From: Phorcus lineatus
Lineage: Eukaryota; Mollusca; Gastropoda; Trochida; Trochidae
Length of the DNA: 64,000 nt
NCBI GenBank assembly: GCA_921293015.1
Contig: OV121094.1
Location: 8,794,764 to 8,858,763 of the forward strand
Direction of reading: 5' to 3'
The notes beneath the pieces were generated by a model. The model was not told where the DNA came from. It made no database searches and worked only from the letters and a program-made list of their open reading frames with translations. Every line of letters starts with the position of its first letter. Positions within the stretch are counted from its first letter, which is position 1. A program made the translations under genes and the position numbers. Positions 24,462 to 35,640 of this stretch are shown in pieces.

Positions 24462-24780
24462 TTATTGATGCGTGTGGTTACAACATGAACTCGAGCCGGA
24501 GGTACATACACGCACAAGTCGGTGTACACGCCAGGGCATTCCCCAAACCTGTCGTGTTACCAAGTTGAGCCCGACTCGAGTGGTGATCTCTAGAACTACA
24601 TGATGCTGTTGGTGGACAGTCGGACAGCGGGCGCGTCTGTCCCCGACCGTTGCCAAAGCTAATCTCCTCCAGCAGTGGACTGCACGAGACTTTATTAGCG
24701 TGCAGCACATGCGTGTACAAATTTGGTTATGAAAGACGGGAACCTACGTGGAGGTTTGAGAAGCGAGAGGTCAAGCGGTC
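24462..24780. other. GC-rich island of unknown nature
   Basis: This ~300-bp patch is clearly richer in G and C than its surroundings and is open on the minus strand in two frames of about 80 codons. No domain, splice-site pair or repeat partner in the window was recognised. It could be an exon, a CpG-rich regulatory patch or a fragment of a mobile element. Confidence 0.3.
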
Positions 24781-25149
24781 GAACGTGTAATTAGATAATT
24801 ATTAGTTTTAAGTGAATCGAATGTTCTCGCCATCTGTGCCCGTGTACATGTGGCCTGACTGGCGAGTGCTTATGATAGAGAGAGGAACAACTTGAAGATA
24901 ATTGTACATAGATTTCAAATGAATAATTTGGAATATATTTTCGTTAATAATTTCCCAACGAATACACGATGACACTTAAAAACATTGAATTTAGTCGTAT
25001 CGATAATAAGGTTAACAACATCATTTCGCTTCTCATGATAACCAAATAAGACCTTTTGTTTGGTGAACGTTAGCTTAATTAGTTCCAGTGTTTTTCTTGA
25101 TCCATTGTAGTTTGGAATATTGGAAATTGCTTAACGTTTGTCTATATAT

Positions 25150-25379
25150 ATACATTGTTTGCTATGAGATTTGACCAAAGTGACAAAAACTGTTGATTTC
25201 TGTGACGATAGTTTTAGTACATATATTTTCCACAAATATTTCGTGCATTTGACTTAATTTTCATGTTTATTTATAATATATTCTTTTAGCGAGTTTATCA
25301 GATTGCTAAATGGCACTGGTACACCCTTGTTTGAGTTACACTTGTCAGCAGCTGTTACAGCTCGTATCGGCGATGTTAA
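25150..25379. repeat. Segmental duplication, left part (partner at 38370-38589)
   Basis: Shared strings include TCGTGCATTTGACTTAATTT (partner has one change), TTATCAGATTG, ACACCCTTGTTT and TATCGGCGATGTTAA. The match continues after the inserted element at 26333-26490 (ACCATTTAATGACAT, TCATACTGAAACAC), matching 38586-38740. The partner lacks both the TTAA element and the LINE found here. Confidence 0.75.
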
Positions 25380-26332
25380 AGGCCGGCATCCGCCACTATA
25401 CACGGTGTTGGCGTGGCCAAGTTGACCTGAAAAAACTACACCTTGAAGAGAAAAAATGAGGGTACCTATGTTCAAAGTGGGATAAATCAAAATCTTCTTA
25501 CCGGAAACTTATCATATTTACACAATATATCCTTGACACTTCAAAGAAGTGGAATTCCTAATCATGTTTAATCAAAACTAAAAACTAAAACAGTACTTTG
25601 ACTGTATTTATTTCCAAATTTGAATTAACTCTGTAAATATCACGTGACTAGATTCTCATCATTACCATACCAAACAAGTCTGCTAGTGGAGAAAAAGATC
25701 CATTCACAGTGTCAGATTTCACTGCCTTCCCAGCCCTGACTGGGAAATCAAAACCTCCCCCATCCCATTTGTCCCCCAAATATTTAGCTCTGCTTGTGAG
25801 GATAAGCTGTAGAGACTACGGTTATAAAAAGATTATTGTGACAGTAAATGGATTTAGACAATTTTTTATAACTTTTGTCAACAATAGTGAAATAATCACT
25901 TCAAATACATCCATGACTGTGATTGTTGTGAACGTTTTTCACAAAATTTTAACAAATACAGTTTCTTTATAGGCCTATAGTTAATTCTATAATTAAAGAT
26001 CTTATTTTGTGTTGGTCATCTCATAAAATAAATAGAATTTAATATACTAAAAATAATATCAGCCTATCACACAAATTTAAACTTCATGTATTATTACTAA
26101 TGGTTTTCTTTCTGATGATTATGCACTGAAGGTGAATAGACTACTACCAGCCACAAGTTGTAGTAAAGTTTGTGACCTTTGACCCTGCTGAGCTCTCCCA
26201 GGCACCAAAAAAACCGTTACTGCCCTGTCACTCAAACACTGATTATATCTTTGTTTATGAAATCAACCAATCAGAGTAAAGATGACAAAGATAAGAAACC
26301 CATGGGTTTTTTGGAGGTTTGGATCCCGGCCT
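25380..26332. mobile_element. 953-bp non-autonomous DNA element with TTAA target duplication
   Basis: TTAA occurs directly on both sides (25376-25379 and 26333-26336). The left end AGGCCGGCATCC and the reverse complement of the right end, AGGCCGGGATCC, are inverted repeats with one mismatch in 12. The duplicated copy of the surrounding DNA at 38586-38589 has a single uninterrupted TTAA at the same point, so it shows the empty site. TTAA targets are characteristic of piggyBac-type elements, but no transposase is encoded and the end sequence is not the usual CCC/CCY type, so the superfamily stays open. Confidence 0.8.
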
Positions 26333-26490
26333 TTAACATTTTCGACCATTTAATGACATAACAGTTGATTTATCATTGAAGTTCGTACTTAAAAAACAAC
26401 AGTTTGGGAAATTTAAATGCTACACATGACAATGCAAATATCATACTGAAACACGTGTCTCGTATCAAGAAAATACATTTTATATCTCAC
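26333..26490. repeat. Segmental duplication, right part (partner at 38586-38740)
   Basis: This continues the match of 25150-25379. The similarity stops near 26490, where the LINE begins, so this is the best estimate of the LINE's 5' junction. Confidence 0.7.
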
Positions 26491-26522
26491 TAGATGTAAA
26501 GACTGATAAGTTAGAGAAAAGT

Positions 26523-27223
26523 GTGAAAGTGTGTGGAAAGCATATAGAAGAGACACGATCGACACTGCGACAAGAAATAGACTCTCATATAGACTCGTGT
26601 AAAAACTTGAAGAAACAACTTACTCAAAGTACATCGAGTCATGGTATAGAACTGAATATTGTTCTTCGAAATGTGCCTGAATCTGACAATGAGGACGTGT
26701 TGTCAAAAGTGAACAGTGTACTAAGAGAAGGCATGAAGTTACGAGAAGTGAAGTTTGCTAATGCCGAGCGGAAAACATCGAGACACAGCCGATATCCCGG
26801 TGTTATTATAGCCAGATGTCACACACTAGAAGACAAAGTTGTGATCTTATCAGACAAGAAGAAACTTAAAGATTCGAGGAACTACACAAATGTGTACATG
26901 GAAGTAGATAAGAGCCTACAACAACGTCCAATTTCAAGATGCTTGTGGACTCGATGGGGAACGAAGATGTCAGGTTCATCGGTGGACGCATACAACGACA
27001 ACGCCACAACGACGGCAGCGACACGGGAGGTGATACACGACGATGGGAGATGTCATCAAGGCACGACCGACAAGGACAACACGACGCACGTGGTCGGGCT
27101 GATGTTTACCAACAAACACCACGTGACAACGGCGGATCATCCAATCGGGCGCCGCGTCGAGGACACACAGGTCACAGCAGAGGGCACAAGGGCGGAGCTA
27201 ACAGATCAACGTACCACCATTAG
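26523..27223 (+). pseudogene. LINE ORF1 protein, one frameshift
   Basis: The N-terminal part is rich in charged residues and likely coiled coil (ETRSTLRQEIDSHIDS). It is followed by an RRM-like region of the L1-ORF1 type (ELNIVLRNVPESDNEDVLSK, then GVIIARCHTLEDK). A single-base shift near 26925 moves the frame. The continuation (NFKMLVDSMGNEDVRFIGGR from 26930) runs through an arginine-, glycine- and histidine-rich tail to a TAG at 27221-27223. In the family such proteins bind the element's RNA. The frame before the first GTG/ATG is open to about 26440, so the start is uncertain. Confidence 0.7.
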
Positions 27224-28729
27224 GCCTCCTGCGGGTTTTGGAATGTAAACGGATGGGTAAATGACGATATCTCTGATGATTTTATAGTTAGATCCATGTG
27301 TGTATCATATCTTGACTTAGACATTATCGGAGTTGCTGAAACGCACCTGACTTCGGATAAAATTTTAAATGTGCAAGATTACACATGGTATGGACATAAC
27401 AGGACTAATCAACATAGACGCGCAAAACGCGGGTCTGGTGGAGTAGGGTTTTTAATTAAGAATGAATTTTTAATAAACTTTGATGTGACTGTTTTAGACA
27501 CTGAATATGAAGGTATAATGTGGTTAAAGCTGAACCACAAGATCGACATGAACTGTACTTTTTGTGTATGTGTAAGTTACCTACCCCCAGAGGGCTCGAC
27601 CAGAGACATCGATGCAGCAGATTTTTATGACACTCTTTTATCCCAGATATCAACTTATCATGTGCACAATATAGGTTATATATGCGGTGATATGAACAGC
27701 AGATGTGGTAACCTAATGGACTATGTTGAAGGACTTGATGTGTTACCACCACGAGAAACCATAGACTTTGTTAAAAATAGCTATGGACAACTTTTCATAG
27801 ATTTTTTAATTAGTGCCAATTTTTGTATTGCAAATGGTAGACAAAATGTTATGAATGATTTTACTTGCATTTCAGGTAAAGGGGCTTCAGTTGTTGACTA
27901 TTGTGTATACCCATATGAGCATGTAAATAGTGTATCAGAGTTTAAGGTGACACGTGCATCTGAGTTGGTGGAGGCAGCGGGGTGTGTCGGGTGTGTCAGT
28001 GGCCAGGCCATAACCAAGCTGGATCATTCGTTTTTATCATGGAGTGTGAAGCTGTCGTCTGGAAGTAAATATAATTATGTTCAGGAAAGTGAGACCGACC
28101 CTCTGCATCTGTCTAAATATGATGTATCAAGTGTGCAGGACACGTTTATGAATTCAGCAAGTTCTCTACATTTACTGAATGAAACTATCAATAAACTGAA
28201 CGCTTCTTTATGTCACCAATCGGACATTGATGCAGCCTACCATAACTTTACATGTGAAGTGAGAGAGGAGATGGATCGGACTCTACCTAAGAGAAATATA
28301 ACTTTTACATGGGGACCTAACAAGAGGAGACGGATTAGGAAGAAACCATGGTGGAATAATGATCTTAATGTTTTGTGGGTTGACATGTGTAAAGCAGAAC
28401 GTGAATGGTGTAAGTGTAAAACAGTCAGAAAACGCCATTTCCGTGAGTTATTCGTCGCAAAAAGAAATATATTTGACAAGGAAACAAGAAAATGCAAACG
28501 AATCTACAACAAAGAGTGTTTGACTGAACTGGAAAGTTTATGTGAAGAAAACAAAAACGAATTCTGGAAGAAGATTGGCAAAATGGGTGTGGGGTACAAC
28601 CGAATTCAAAACATTCCTATGGAAGTGAGGCTAGATGACGGTAGTCTATGTGCTGATAGAGAGACTGTGCTTGACACCTGGGGAGATAGATATATAACAG
28701 TGCCAAAATTGCTATATTTTAGTCCATAA
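27224..28729 (+). pseudogene. LINE ORF2, AP-endonuclease half
   Basis: The frame is the same as the ORF1 tail, separated from it only by the TAG at 27221. It opens with the endonuclease motif WNVNGW at 27239. Then come VAETHL (catalytic glutamate, about 27335), GDMNSR (about 27690) and KLDHSFLSW (terminal Asp-His, about 28020). All key residues of an apurinic-type endonuclease, which nicks target DNA to prime reverse transcription, are visible. The linker to the polymerase ends in VLDTWGDRY at about 28690; the next residues (ITVPKLLYFSP) belong to inserted DNA. The first ATG (27296) lies after the WNVNGW motif, so translation must start further upstream. Confidence 0.8.
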
Positions 28730-29155
28730 TTTTCATAATTTTTGTTAAACACTACAAAGTTATAATTTACATTATTTCACCCATGAAGTCTTAATGTGTA
28801 GAGTCAGCTTGCATGATATCACTTATCTCTCTCTCCGATGCAAGTTGACACGAGGTGCTAAGCCCAGCTATTAGACAATAGGTATTAACTAACCTGTCGG
28901 AGCGACCAGTTGGACAAACAACAGCTCATCGCTTTATCAACAAGAGCGTTTACTTCAACAGTCAATGGCAGCATAAACTTTGATTATCACTCCGGGCACT
29001 CAACGTTTTGCCGATTACAGCAAATGTAGCATCAAATGTACATAACGTAATCATAATGAAGATTATCCATTATCAAGAGGTAGATAGAAACGACATATTT
29101 TCAAATTCACACAGAGAATCAGGGCTACAAAAAGGGAGACTAAACTTTCTAACGT

Positions 29156-29204
29156 CAGTCTTGTTCCCTGCCTGAAAGAATCTTCTCTGCTTGTTTTTGA
29201 AGGT
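29156..29204. repeat. 49-bp perfect direct repeat (with 30825-30873)
   Basis: The sequence starts CAGTCTTGTTCCCTGCCTGA and ends TTTTTGAAGGT. Both copies are identical over 49 bp and lie 1,669 bp apart. The left copy runs into GTAAGT, a perfect splice-donor consensus. The right copy is directly preceded by AATAAA and directly followed by LINE-like sequence. Confidence 0.9.
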
Positions 29205-29879
29205 AAGTCACTTCACTTTGCTATTGTGTTGAAACTTTGTTTAAAATCTGCTGCCTTCAATAATGAACGTATGTTATTTTTAGTCAGAATTCAGTAGGGC
29301 AATTCTAATGCATTGGGTGGTTTTTATTCATAAATAGTGTTTATACAGTTTGCTTAAAATGTAGAAGTATTTAAGAAGAGAATTATGTTAAAATGTATAT
29401 TTTATTCTCGGTCGGGTGTCGTGGATGCTAAAGCACATATATGTACAACGTGTTGATGATGTTCAAGTTTTCAAATGTTCATATTCATATCTTTGTGGTG
29501 TATCATGTTATACTACTTAACACGTCTGTGTATGTTAAATGTCATGTAGCGCCGGAAGCTTATATACATATTTACGTTCAAGGTATCCTGTCTGTAAGCG
29601 CATATGTTCTAGGGTACAAAACTTTAATGTTATCTTCCTAGCTAAACGTGCACATTCGGGCAATGTCTTATTACGTAATTTACACAAATTATTATGATGC
29701 CACGGCGATGTAGAAAAGTATTAGAATAGTTCAAAAGATACAGGCAATTATAAATATCCATCTTGGTACAAAATAATCAAACAGTGCTTGTTATATTCCC
29801 TTATGTCTTCAATATAGGTAGTCTTTACAAATATTAACAGAGTCCATCATGTATAGGTTTCTGTAAACGTTAGAATGTC

Positions 29880-30330
29880 ACTGTTACACTTTGGATAAAT
29901 TATCGTGATGAAAGATAGGATTATCATATAACTTCCTGTACCGTAGTAAGTCTAATATTTCACCTTGCTAAACTAGAAATAAGAGTCTATCCATTATGCG
30001 AGCAAGAACAGGCAATAGAGTTAACCTTTGTTTAAGTGCTTTAAATGTAATTATCAGTGTACCTTCCGTACTGTAATAACTCTAAAACAATTCACACTTA
30101 AAATTATAATAGGTCCTTCATTATTCTAGCAATAATTTGTATTCATGTTGTCTCTTGTTCAAGTGTTTAAACAAAGCCTTCCATACCGTAATATATCTAA
30201 TATTTTCAATAGTATTAAATTGTAAAGAATCATTACATTAATAAAGTAGGACATGTTTTATATTTGTTTAAGGCTTTAGATGTAATTATCGTTTTATTTA
30301 CTTTACCATAATACTTCTTATATTGCACAC
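29880..30330. repeat. Degenerate tandem repeat, ~120-bp unit, about four copies
   Basis: A CCTTCCGTACCGTAATA-type box recurs at about 29934, 30060, 30176 and 30298. A TTGTTTAAGTGCTTTAAATG-type box recurs about 30 bp before each. Further on, a ~80-bp unit with ATACTGTTA and ATACTTAT is repeated at about 30573 and 30653. Confidence 0.65.
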
Positions 30331-30824
30331 GTGTTGTAAGAGGAACACTATTCAAATAAGTATTTTAATATAAGGGTTAGGTGTATAATGAATGTTTATT
30401 AATGGCATATAAACATGGAAGTTAAGACGATATATGTATTTGTATTATCTAGATGAATGTAATGTTCATTTATCTTAAGTAAATTGTTAAGCTCCGGTTT
30501 GTCACATAATCATTACTTAGTGAGCTGCATTTAGAAGTTGTTGAGATACTCACATCCTTTGTTCATTTATAGCTATTGCATTATACTGTTATATACAATT
30601 ATGTTCATTATACTTATTGATTATCGAACTCAATTATAATTACTCTCATATTGTACTGTTACATAATGAATATGTTAATCATACTTATCAATTCTCTAAC
30701 TCAGGTATCATTGTTTTTATATTCAATAACTGTAACTTACATATGATTTCATTTATTATTAGATGGCTTGTTGTGTCTGATTGATTTACTTCTTGTCTGA
30801 TTCATTTACTATCTTACGAATAAA

Positions 30825-30873
30825 CAGTCTTGTTCCCTGCCTGAAAGAATCTTCTCTGCTTGTTTTTGAAGGT
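30825..30873. repeat. 49-bp perfect direct repeat, second copy
   Basis: Identical to 29156-29204. An AATAAA lies at 30819-30824, immediately upstream. The polymerase half of the LINE follows. Confidence 0.9.
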
Positions 30874-33320
30874 GTGTAGATCCCGAGCTATTCCCCCACG
30901 ACACAGTTCTAGGCAAAACACGAGGCATAAAAACCTCTGTTTTAGATATAGTGATTTGTTGAATGGTGAGATCCCCACAGGCTCCGATGATATGAACTCA
31001 GTTGATGAAAGTGAAGTTATAAATGACCAGGATACATCCGAGATGAATAAACCTTTTACCTATGAGGAAGTGTTTCAGGCGGTACGATCAGCAAGTAGAA
31101 AAAAAGCTCCTGGATGTGATAATATCCCCACTGATGTATTGAAAAACACCAATTGTGTCAAGTTTCTTCATAGACTTTTTAACAAATGTTTTTTAAATGG
31201 AATTATGCCTACTGAGTGGACGAAGGGAATAATAAATCCCATCCCAAAATCATCAAGTGCGGACAAGTGCGACCCGTTATCATACAGAGGGATATCGCTT
31301 ACTAACTCAAGTTATAAACTGTATTGTTCTGTTTTAAATACCCGACTTTACAAGTATGCAGAAAATAATGACCTGATAGCAGACGAACAGAATGGTTTCA
31401 GGAAAGGGCGGTCGATAGTAGAGCACTTATCATCACTCACATCTATAGTGGAGTCAAGAAAATCATCCAAGAAACCTACGTTTTTAGCTTTTATTGATTT
31501 TAAAAAGGCTTATGACACGATAAATAGAGACATTTTATGGACAAGATTATCACAAATAGGTCTGCACGGAAGGATATTCGTTGCTCTTCAATCCCTATAT
31601 AAAAATGTGAAATCCTGCATAAGGATTAACGGACATCTCTCTCAGTGGTTCAATGTACAGTGTGGTCTTAAACAGGGTTGCCTTCTATCTCCTCTATTGT
31701 TTAACATGTACATTAATGATTTGCTCGTCACACTAAAGGGATTTGATATCGGTGTTCCAATAGATGGAGACAAGGTGTGTGTTCTAGCCTATGCAGACGA
31801 TATAGTGATCTTGGCGGAGAATAAAGCGGACTTAAATCTACTTCTAGACTGTCTTAATAACTGGTGCTGTACAAACAAGATGTCCATCAATCAGGAGAAG
31901 TCGAAAGTCATCCATTGTAGAAGCCAAGAAGCAACGAGAACTAATCAGGTTTTTCACTGTGGTAGTATGCCCCTTGAAGTTACAGAAAGTTACAGTTACC
32001 TCGGACTCCTCATTACTGAGTTTTTAGACTATTCACGTATGGAGAAAGCTGTATCAAGTTCTGCGACACGCGCACTAGGTCTTCTCATCTCGAGATTCAA
32101 GGCGATTTGAGGAATGCATGTGGGTACATACACCAAAATGTACGACACAATGGTATGGTCTACCATCGAATACGGAGCAGCTATATGGGGAACAAGAAAT
32201 CAATCATCAATAATATGCTGACACAATAAAAACGATTTTTGTCCACTTCAAACGCTTTTACTTCCCAGCTTTCATTTCCATGCAGTATTATAGAAACGGT
32301 AAAAAACCTTTGCAACCATTAGTTTGCGCCGGTGAGAGAATGTGGAGCCGAGTAGTAATGGCTGACAGAAAACGTGTTTTTGAGCGGAAACGGAAAGCTG
32401 AACATAGAAGGGAGATAACTCTTAGAATGAGGTTAAAGCGGAAGGGATTGAGAAATGCAATGCAAGAAGCGGACGTAAAAGGTGAAAGGAAGGCCCGTAG
32501 GAGGCATTACAAATAAAAACTATACAAAATCGTGCAATGAAGTTTTTTATGGGTCTTCGAAAATCAACTCCTAACGCTGCCGTGGAAGGGGATATGGGTT
32601 GGACACCGACACCTGTCAAGCTATGGGGAAGTGCAATACGTGTATATACAAGAATGAATAGCCTCAGCAGAAATCGCCTCACATATAAGATATTAGAGTG
32701 GACAAAGACACAAGCCAATAGAAAGAAAAACAACTGGATCAAAAGAATACGAAACAAACTGAAATCCCTCAACCTTTCGGATATAGAAGAATTTTCAAAC
32801 GACGCGTACACTAAACAGCCTGTAGCCAGGGTCAGGGAAGCAGTGTATGAGCAGTATATCGAGGCCTGGAAGCAGACGATAACGTGTGTCCACAGTAAGA
32901 CTGGCAAGGGAAGCAACAAGCTACGGCATTATTGCACTTTCAAGTCGGAGTTTACGGCTGAACCGTATATCACCCAGAATACCCAGACGTCACAGAAGAG
33001 CACTGTCGCTATTCAGATGTGGAGTTGCACCCTTACATGTTGAGACAAGCCGATACAATAACACACCATTGGAAGATAGAGTATGTTTTAACTGCAACGA
33101 TTTTATTGAAAATGAAGCTCATGTACTTTTACACTGCCCCTTATACAAAAATGTTACCAAAAATATGTTATATTTATGTTCTACTTTGAATGTTAGTTTT
33201 AATAATATATCGGATGAGGAACAACTTGCATTTATTATGTCATGCCCATATATTTTTAGAGTTACTGCCAAAACCTGCATGGAAGTCTTAGATCTTAGAA
33301 AATCCCTTTTATATATCTAG
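30874..33320 (+). pseudogene. LINE ORF2, reverse transcriptase half and C-terminus
   Basis: The reading frame to 32110 carries the full polymerase palm. It has SYRGISLTNSSYKLY, then FIDFKKAYDTINRDILW with the motif-A aspartate, then CGLKQGCLLSPLLFNMYIND (motif B), then YADDIVI with the catalytic aspartates near 31790, and YSYLGLLI (thumb start). A TGA at 32108 and the insert at 32208-32522 break it. The C-terminal part resumes at IQNRAMKFFMGL, then needs a frame change near 33020 to reach the CFNC-x(8)-H-x(4)-C type motif at about 33090-33130, ending at 33320. In the family this protein copies the element RNA at the nicked target. The copy is inactive. Confidence 0.85.
32208..32522. other. 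~315-bp insert inside the LINE polymerase
   Basis: LINE coding sequence stops after AATCATCAATAATATGC and resumes at ATACAAAATCGTGC, which restores ...SIICIQNRAMKF. The insert has an internal frame (32280-32516) whose last 58 residues are very rich in Arg and Lys (DRKRVFERKRKAEHRREI). The string AAGGGAGATAACTC, common in molluscan repeats, lies at about 32408. Its source is not recognised; it could be a piece of a DNA transposon gene or a captured transcript. Confidence 0.55.
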
Positions 33321-33719
33321 CAAACTCTTTTTACCTTAACAATCTACCTTGGGTTTTAATAATATATTATACTATATATTATGTACACTTTATTTTTATT
33401 AAGGTCCTTTTATATGTATATATGTAGTCTCTCATAATCCCATGTGGGATGGCTCATCACTGTATATTTTATCGACTTGTATATAAACATTTGTATGAGG
33501 TGAGACTTTGTAATAAAATATCTGTCTGTCTGTCTGTCTCTCTGTCGGTATTATTTCTCCTCTGTCCAGGTATTATTTCTTCTCTGTCCAGGTAAATTGT
33601 TAACATAACGAATGTGTTTTCACAATCTTGTGATAAAATCTCAAACTCATTAAAATATTATCAAAGTTCATGTTTTGGTGACATACATAACAACAATTTT
33701 CACATCTTTCTTATATATT

Positions 33720-33890
33720 TTCATGTACCAACTCGTGATGAAAGTTTGAGGCTTTCTATTATTATGTTTTTGTCGATTCGAAGTTGAATAAATGTATTAA
33801 GTTATGTCAAACTGCATGAACTACGGTAAAATTACATGAGTGAACACTGACATGCATTTCACGTGCAAAACACGGCTGGTCCAGTCATTG
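33720..33890. repeat. Segmental duplication, partner of 38877-39045
   Basis: Shared strings include ACCAACTCGTGATG, AAGTTATGTCAAACTG and ACATGCATTTCA. It continues the same duplicated unit seen at 25150-26490, now on the far side of the LINE. Confidence 0.75.
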
Positions 33891-33907
33891 TTGTGACCCT
33901 CGTGTCG

Positions 33908-34060
<153 letters not shown>

Positions 34061-34204
34061 ATGTATTAATATTATCATTTTGTCGACGAATAAATGAAAA
34101 GATAAGGTTTCACAGAAAAAAGTCACTTACATAATCAAAGTTGTTATGTACGCATTGTTAACACAAAATTATAATATGGTTATTAATTCTATCTTATATG
34201 TGTC

Positions 34205-34422
34205 GCAAGGTATATACATTCATGAAATGGCGAAAAGAAGTTGATAATGACTGCTATTTACATCTGTTGAAACTTTATTATTGTGCAACGATAAGGGAAA
34301 CATTGTAATCTTTCTGCAGTTATTATCACTGACATGTAAGTTTTTTGCATGATAATAAAGTGCATTGTATATAAGAGGATGTTGGAGTGTCATTTTTCAA
34401 AGCATCCCGAAAAAAACCCAAA
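34205..34422 (+). promoter_or_regulatory. Promoter region of the orphan first exon, with TATA box
   Basis: TATATAAG at 34368-34375 lies about 50 bp before the ATG. The upstream ~200 bp match the promoter blocks of the two intact genes: a GTCGCAAGGTATATACATTCATG box, AAATGGCGA as in gene 1, GTAATCTTTCT, and CAAAGC before the ATG. Confidence 0.65.
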
Positions 34423-34471
34423 ATGAGAACAGAGATGTTGACGACCATGTTGGTTATGGTTGTACTGACAG
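34423..34471 (+). pseudogene. Orphan first exon of a third eight-cysteine family member
   Basis: The exon encodes MRTEMLTTMLVMVVLT plus one base and ends ACAG/GTGCGT. It has the same 49-nt length and phase 1 as exon 1 of the two intact genes, and 13 of 16 residues equal gene 1. I read the following 6.5 kb up to the next family promoter and found no match to exons 2-5; instead there are tandem repeats, a LINE relic and a SINE. Either the rest was lost, or this promoter and signal exon are spliced onto the exons of the gene at 41033 as an alternative start. The phases would allow that. Confidence 0.65.
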
Positions 34472-35380
34472 GTGCGTACTTTTTAGTCCTTGAAACATTT
34501 TAGGACAATCGCTCAGTTTCTATACATGTTGCCGAACAATGATATAGAAAAATTGAGGAGCATTTTTCAGTAGCTGGTTTGATAAAGGTGAAAAATTTCT
34601 TATGGATAGACAACCCTTTTCATATCTAATCTTTTAAACATTAAAGTTACTCCTTAATTTCGCCAAGATATTTCAGTCTACTTCATCAAAACTGTTTTCA
34701 TTCAGTAGTCTAATAATGGAAAGCTTTCAAGGAGCAGTAACACCTTTTAAGATATATCCTTTATTAAGGACTAAGGATAAGGATAATTGACTGATCTATA
34801 TTTTGAATGACCCGAATAGAAGCGTATATATTTGTATACGTTTCAAATTATTTTTGTCAAAACCTAAAAGACAAAAATGACAACTATTATATTAATTTTC
34901 TTTGTTGTATTTTCTTTCGAAGGGATTTATATAACATAACATATTTGCAATTCACGCAAAATATTGATTAAATTTATATAAAAAATAAGCGCTTAGAATC
35001 ATAAATTGCTTTATTTGAAAAGATTCAATTGAAAACATGAATGTTATTAAAAGTATGAAAATATTTTCTTCTTGTAGGCCGATAGTGCTTAGAAATTCTG
35101 CAAGCTAATATGAACGCGGTTAAAAACTTGTCCTTTCATTACATAATTTACTTTTAGAAAGTTTAACAGTTTTCAGCATTTGAACATGACAACAATGATT
35201 ACAATGTATACTGTTACCGGAGGCCTGCTGTTCAAACAGAGAAGCATCTGTCTACATCTTTAGTTAAAATCCCACAAATTATACATATGTATCTTATACA
35301 TTATGAAGGAAAACACGACAAACGATGACATGTTCTTTAAATATACAGCTTAAATTTGATATCAAGAATAAAGATTAGAA
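34472..35380. other. AT-rich DNA after the orphan exon, nothing recognised
   Basis: No exon matching the eight-cysteine family and no domain or repeat was recognised. Confidence 0.45.
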
Positions 35381-35640
35381 TAATTAATCTTAACAAAGAT
35401 TTAATACAGATTAAAGATGATATTTTAAAATAGTGAGACAGATTAAAGATTATATTTTCAATATTTAATACAGATTAAAGATGATATTTACACTATTTAA
35501 TACAGATTAAAGATGATATTTACACATATTTACAAATATTTACAAACATTTAAAAGTATTTACAACGGTATAAATATGATATTTACAGAGATTAAATATC
35601 TATTTAAGATGATATTTAATCTTTTGTAAATGTTTGTAAA
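35381..35640. repeat. AT-rich tandem repeat
   Basis: The string ACAGATTAAAGATGATATTT recurs three to four times (about 35406, 35459, 35500) with spacing of roughly 40-55 bp, followed by ATTTACAAA repeats. No coding potential. Confidence 0.75.

Larger units (their letters stand above)
28690..30873. other. Foreign block splitting LINE ORF2
   Basis: The polymerase frame is left at VLDTWGDRY and resumes only after about 30900 (FRYSDLLNGE). The ~2.2 kb between contains no recognisable gene. It is marked by a perfect 49-bp direct repeat (29156-29204 and 30825-30873), an AATAAA immediately before the second copy (30819-30824), and tandem ~120-bp and ~80-bp repeats inside. It may be one or two insertions. 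Confidence 0.6.
26490..33545 (+). mobile_element. Two-ORF LINE (non-LTR retrotransposon), interrupted by two insertions
   Basis: In order it has an ORF1 (26523-27223), an endonuclease (27224-about 28690), a foreign block (about 28690-30873) and the reverse transcriptase (about 30874-32206). A second insert (about 32208-32522) and the polymerase C-terminus (32523-33320) follow. A 3' UTR ends near 33545 with a CTGT/CTCT tail after AATAAAATATCTG. The clade is not resolvable by eye; the endonuclease plus terminal cysteine/histidine motif fits the CR1/Jockey/I-like groups. The element inserted into one copy of a segmental duplication, since the partner at 38.4-39.0 kb lacks it. Confidence 0.85.

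Noticed and set aside
24462-24720. Minus-strand 80-codon frames in a GC-rich patch as a gene
   Set aside because: No recognisable domain, promoter, splice pair or poly(A) signal; kept only as a GC-rich patch.
27456-28497. Minus-strand frames of 86-98 codons inside the LINE
   Set aside because: They are shadows of the endonuclease frame on the plus strand.
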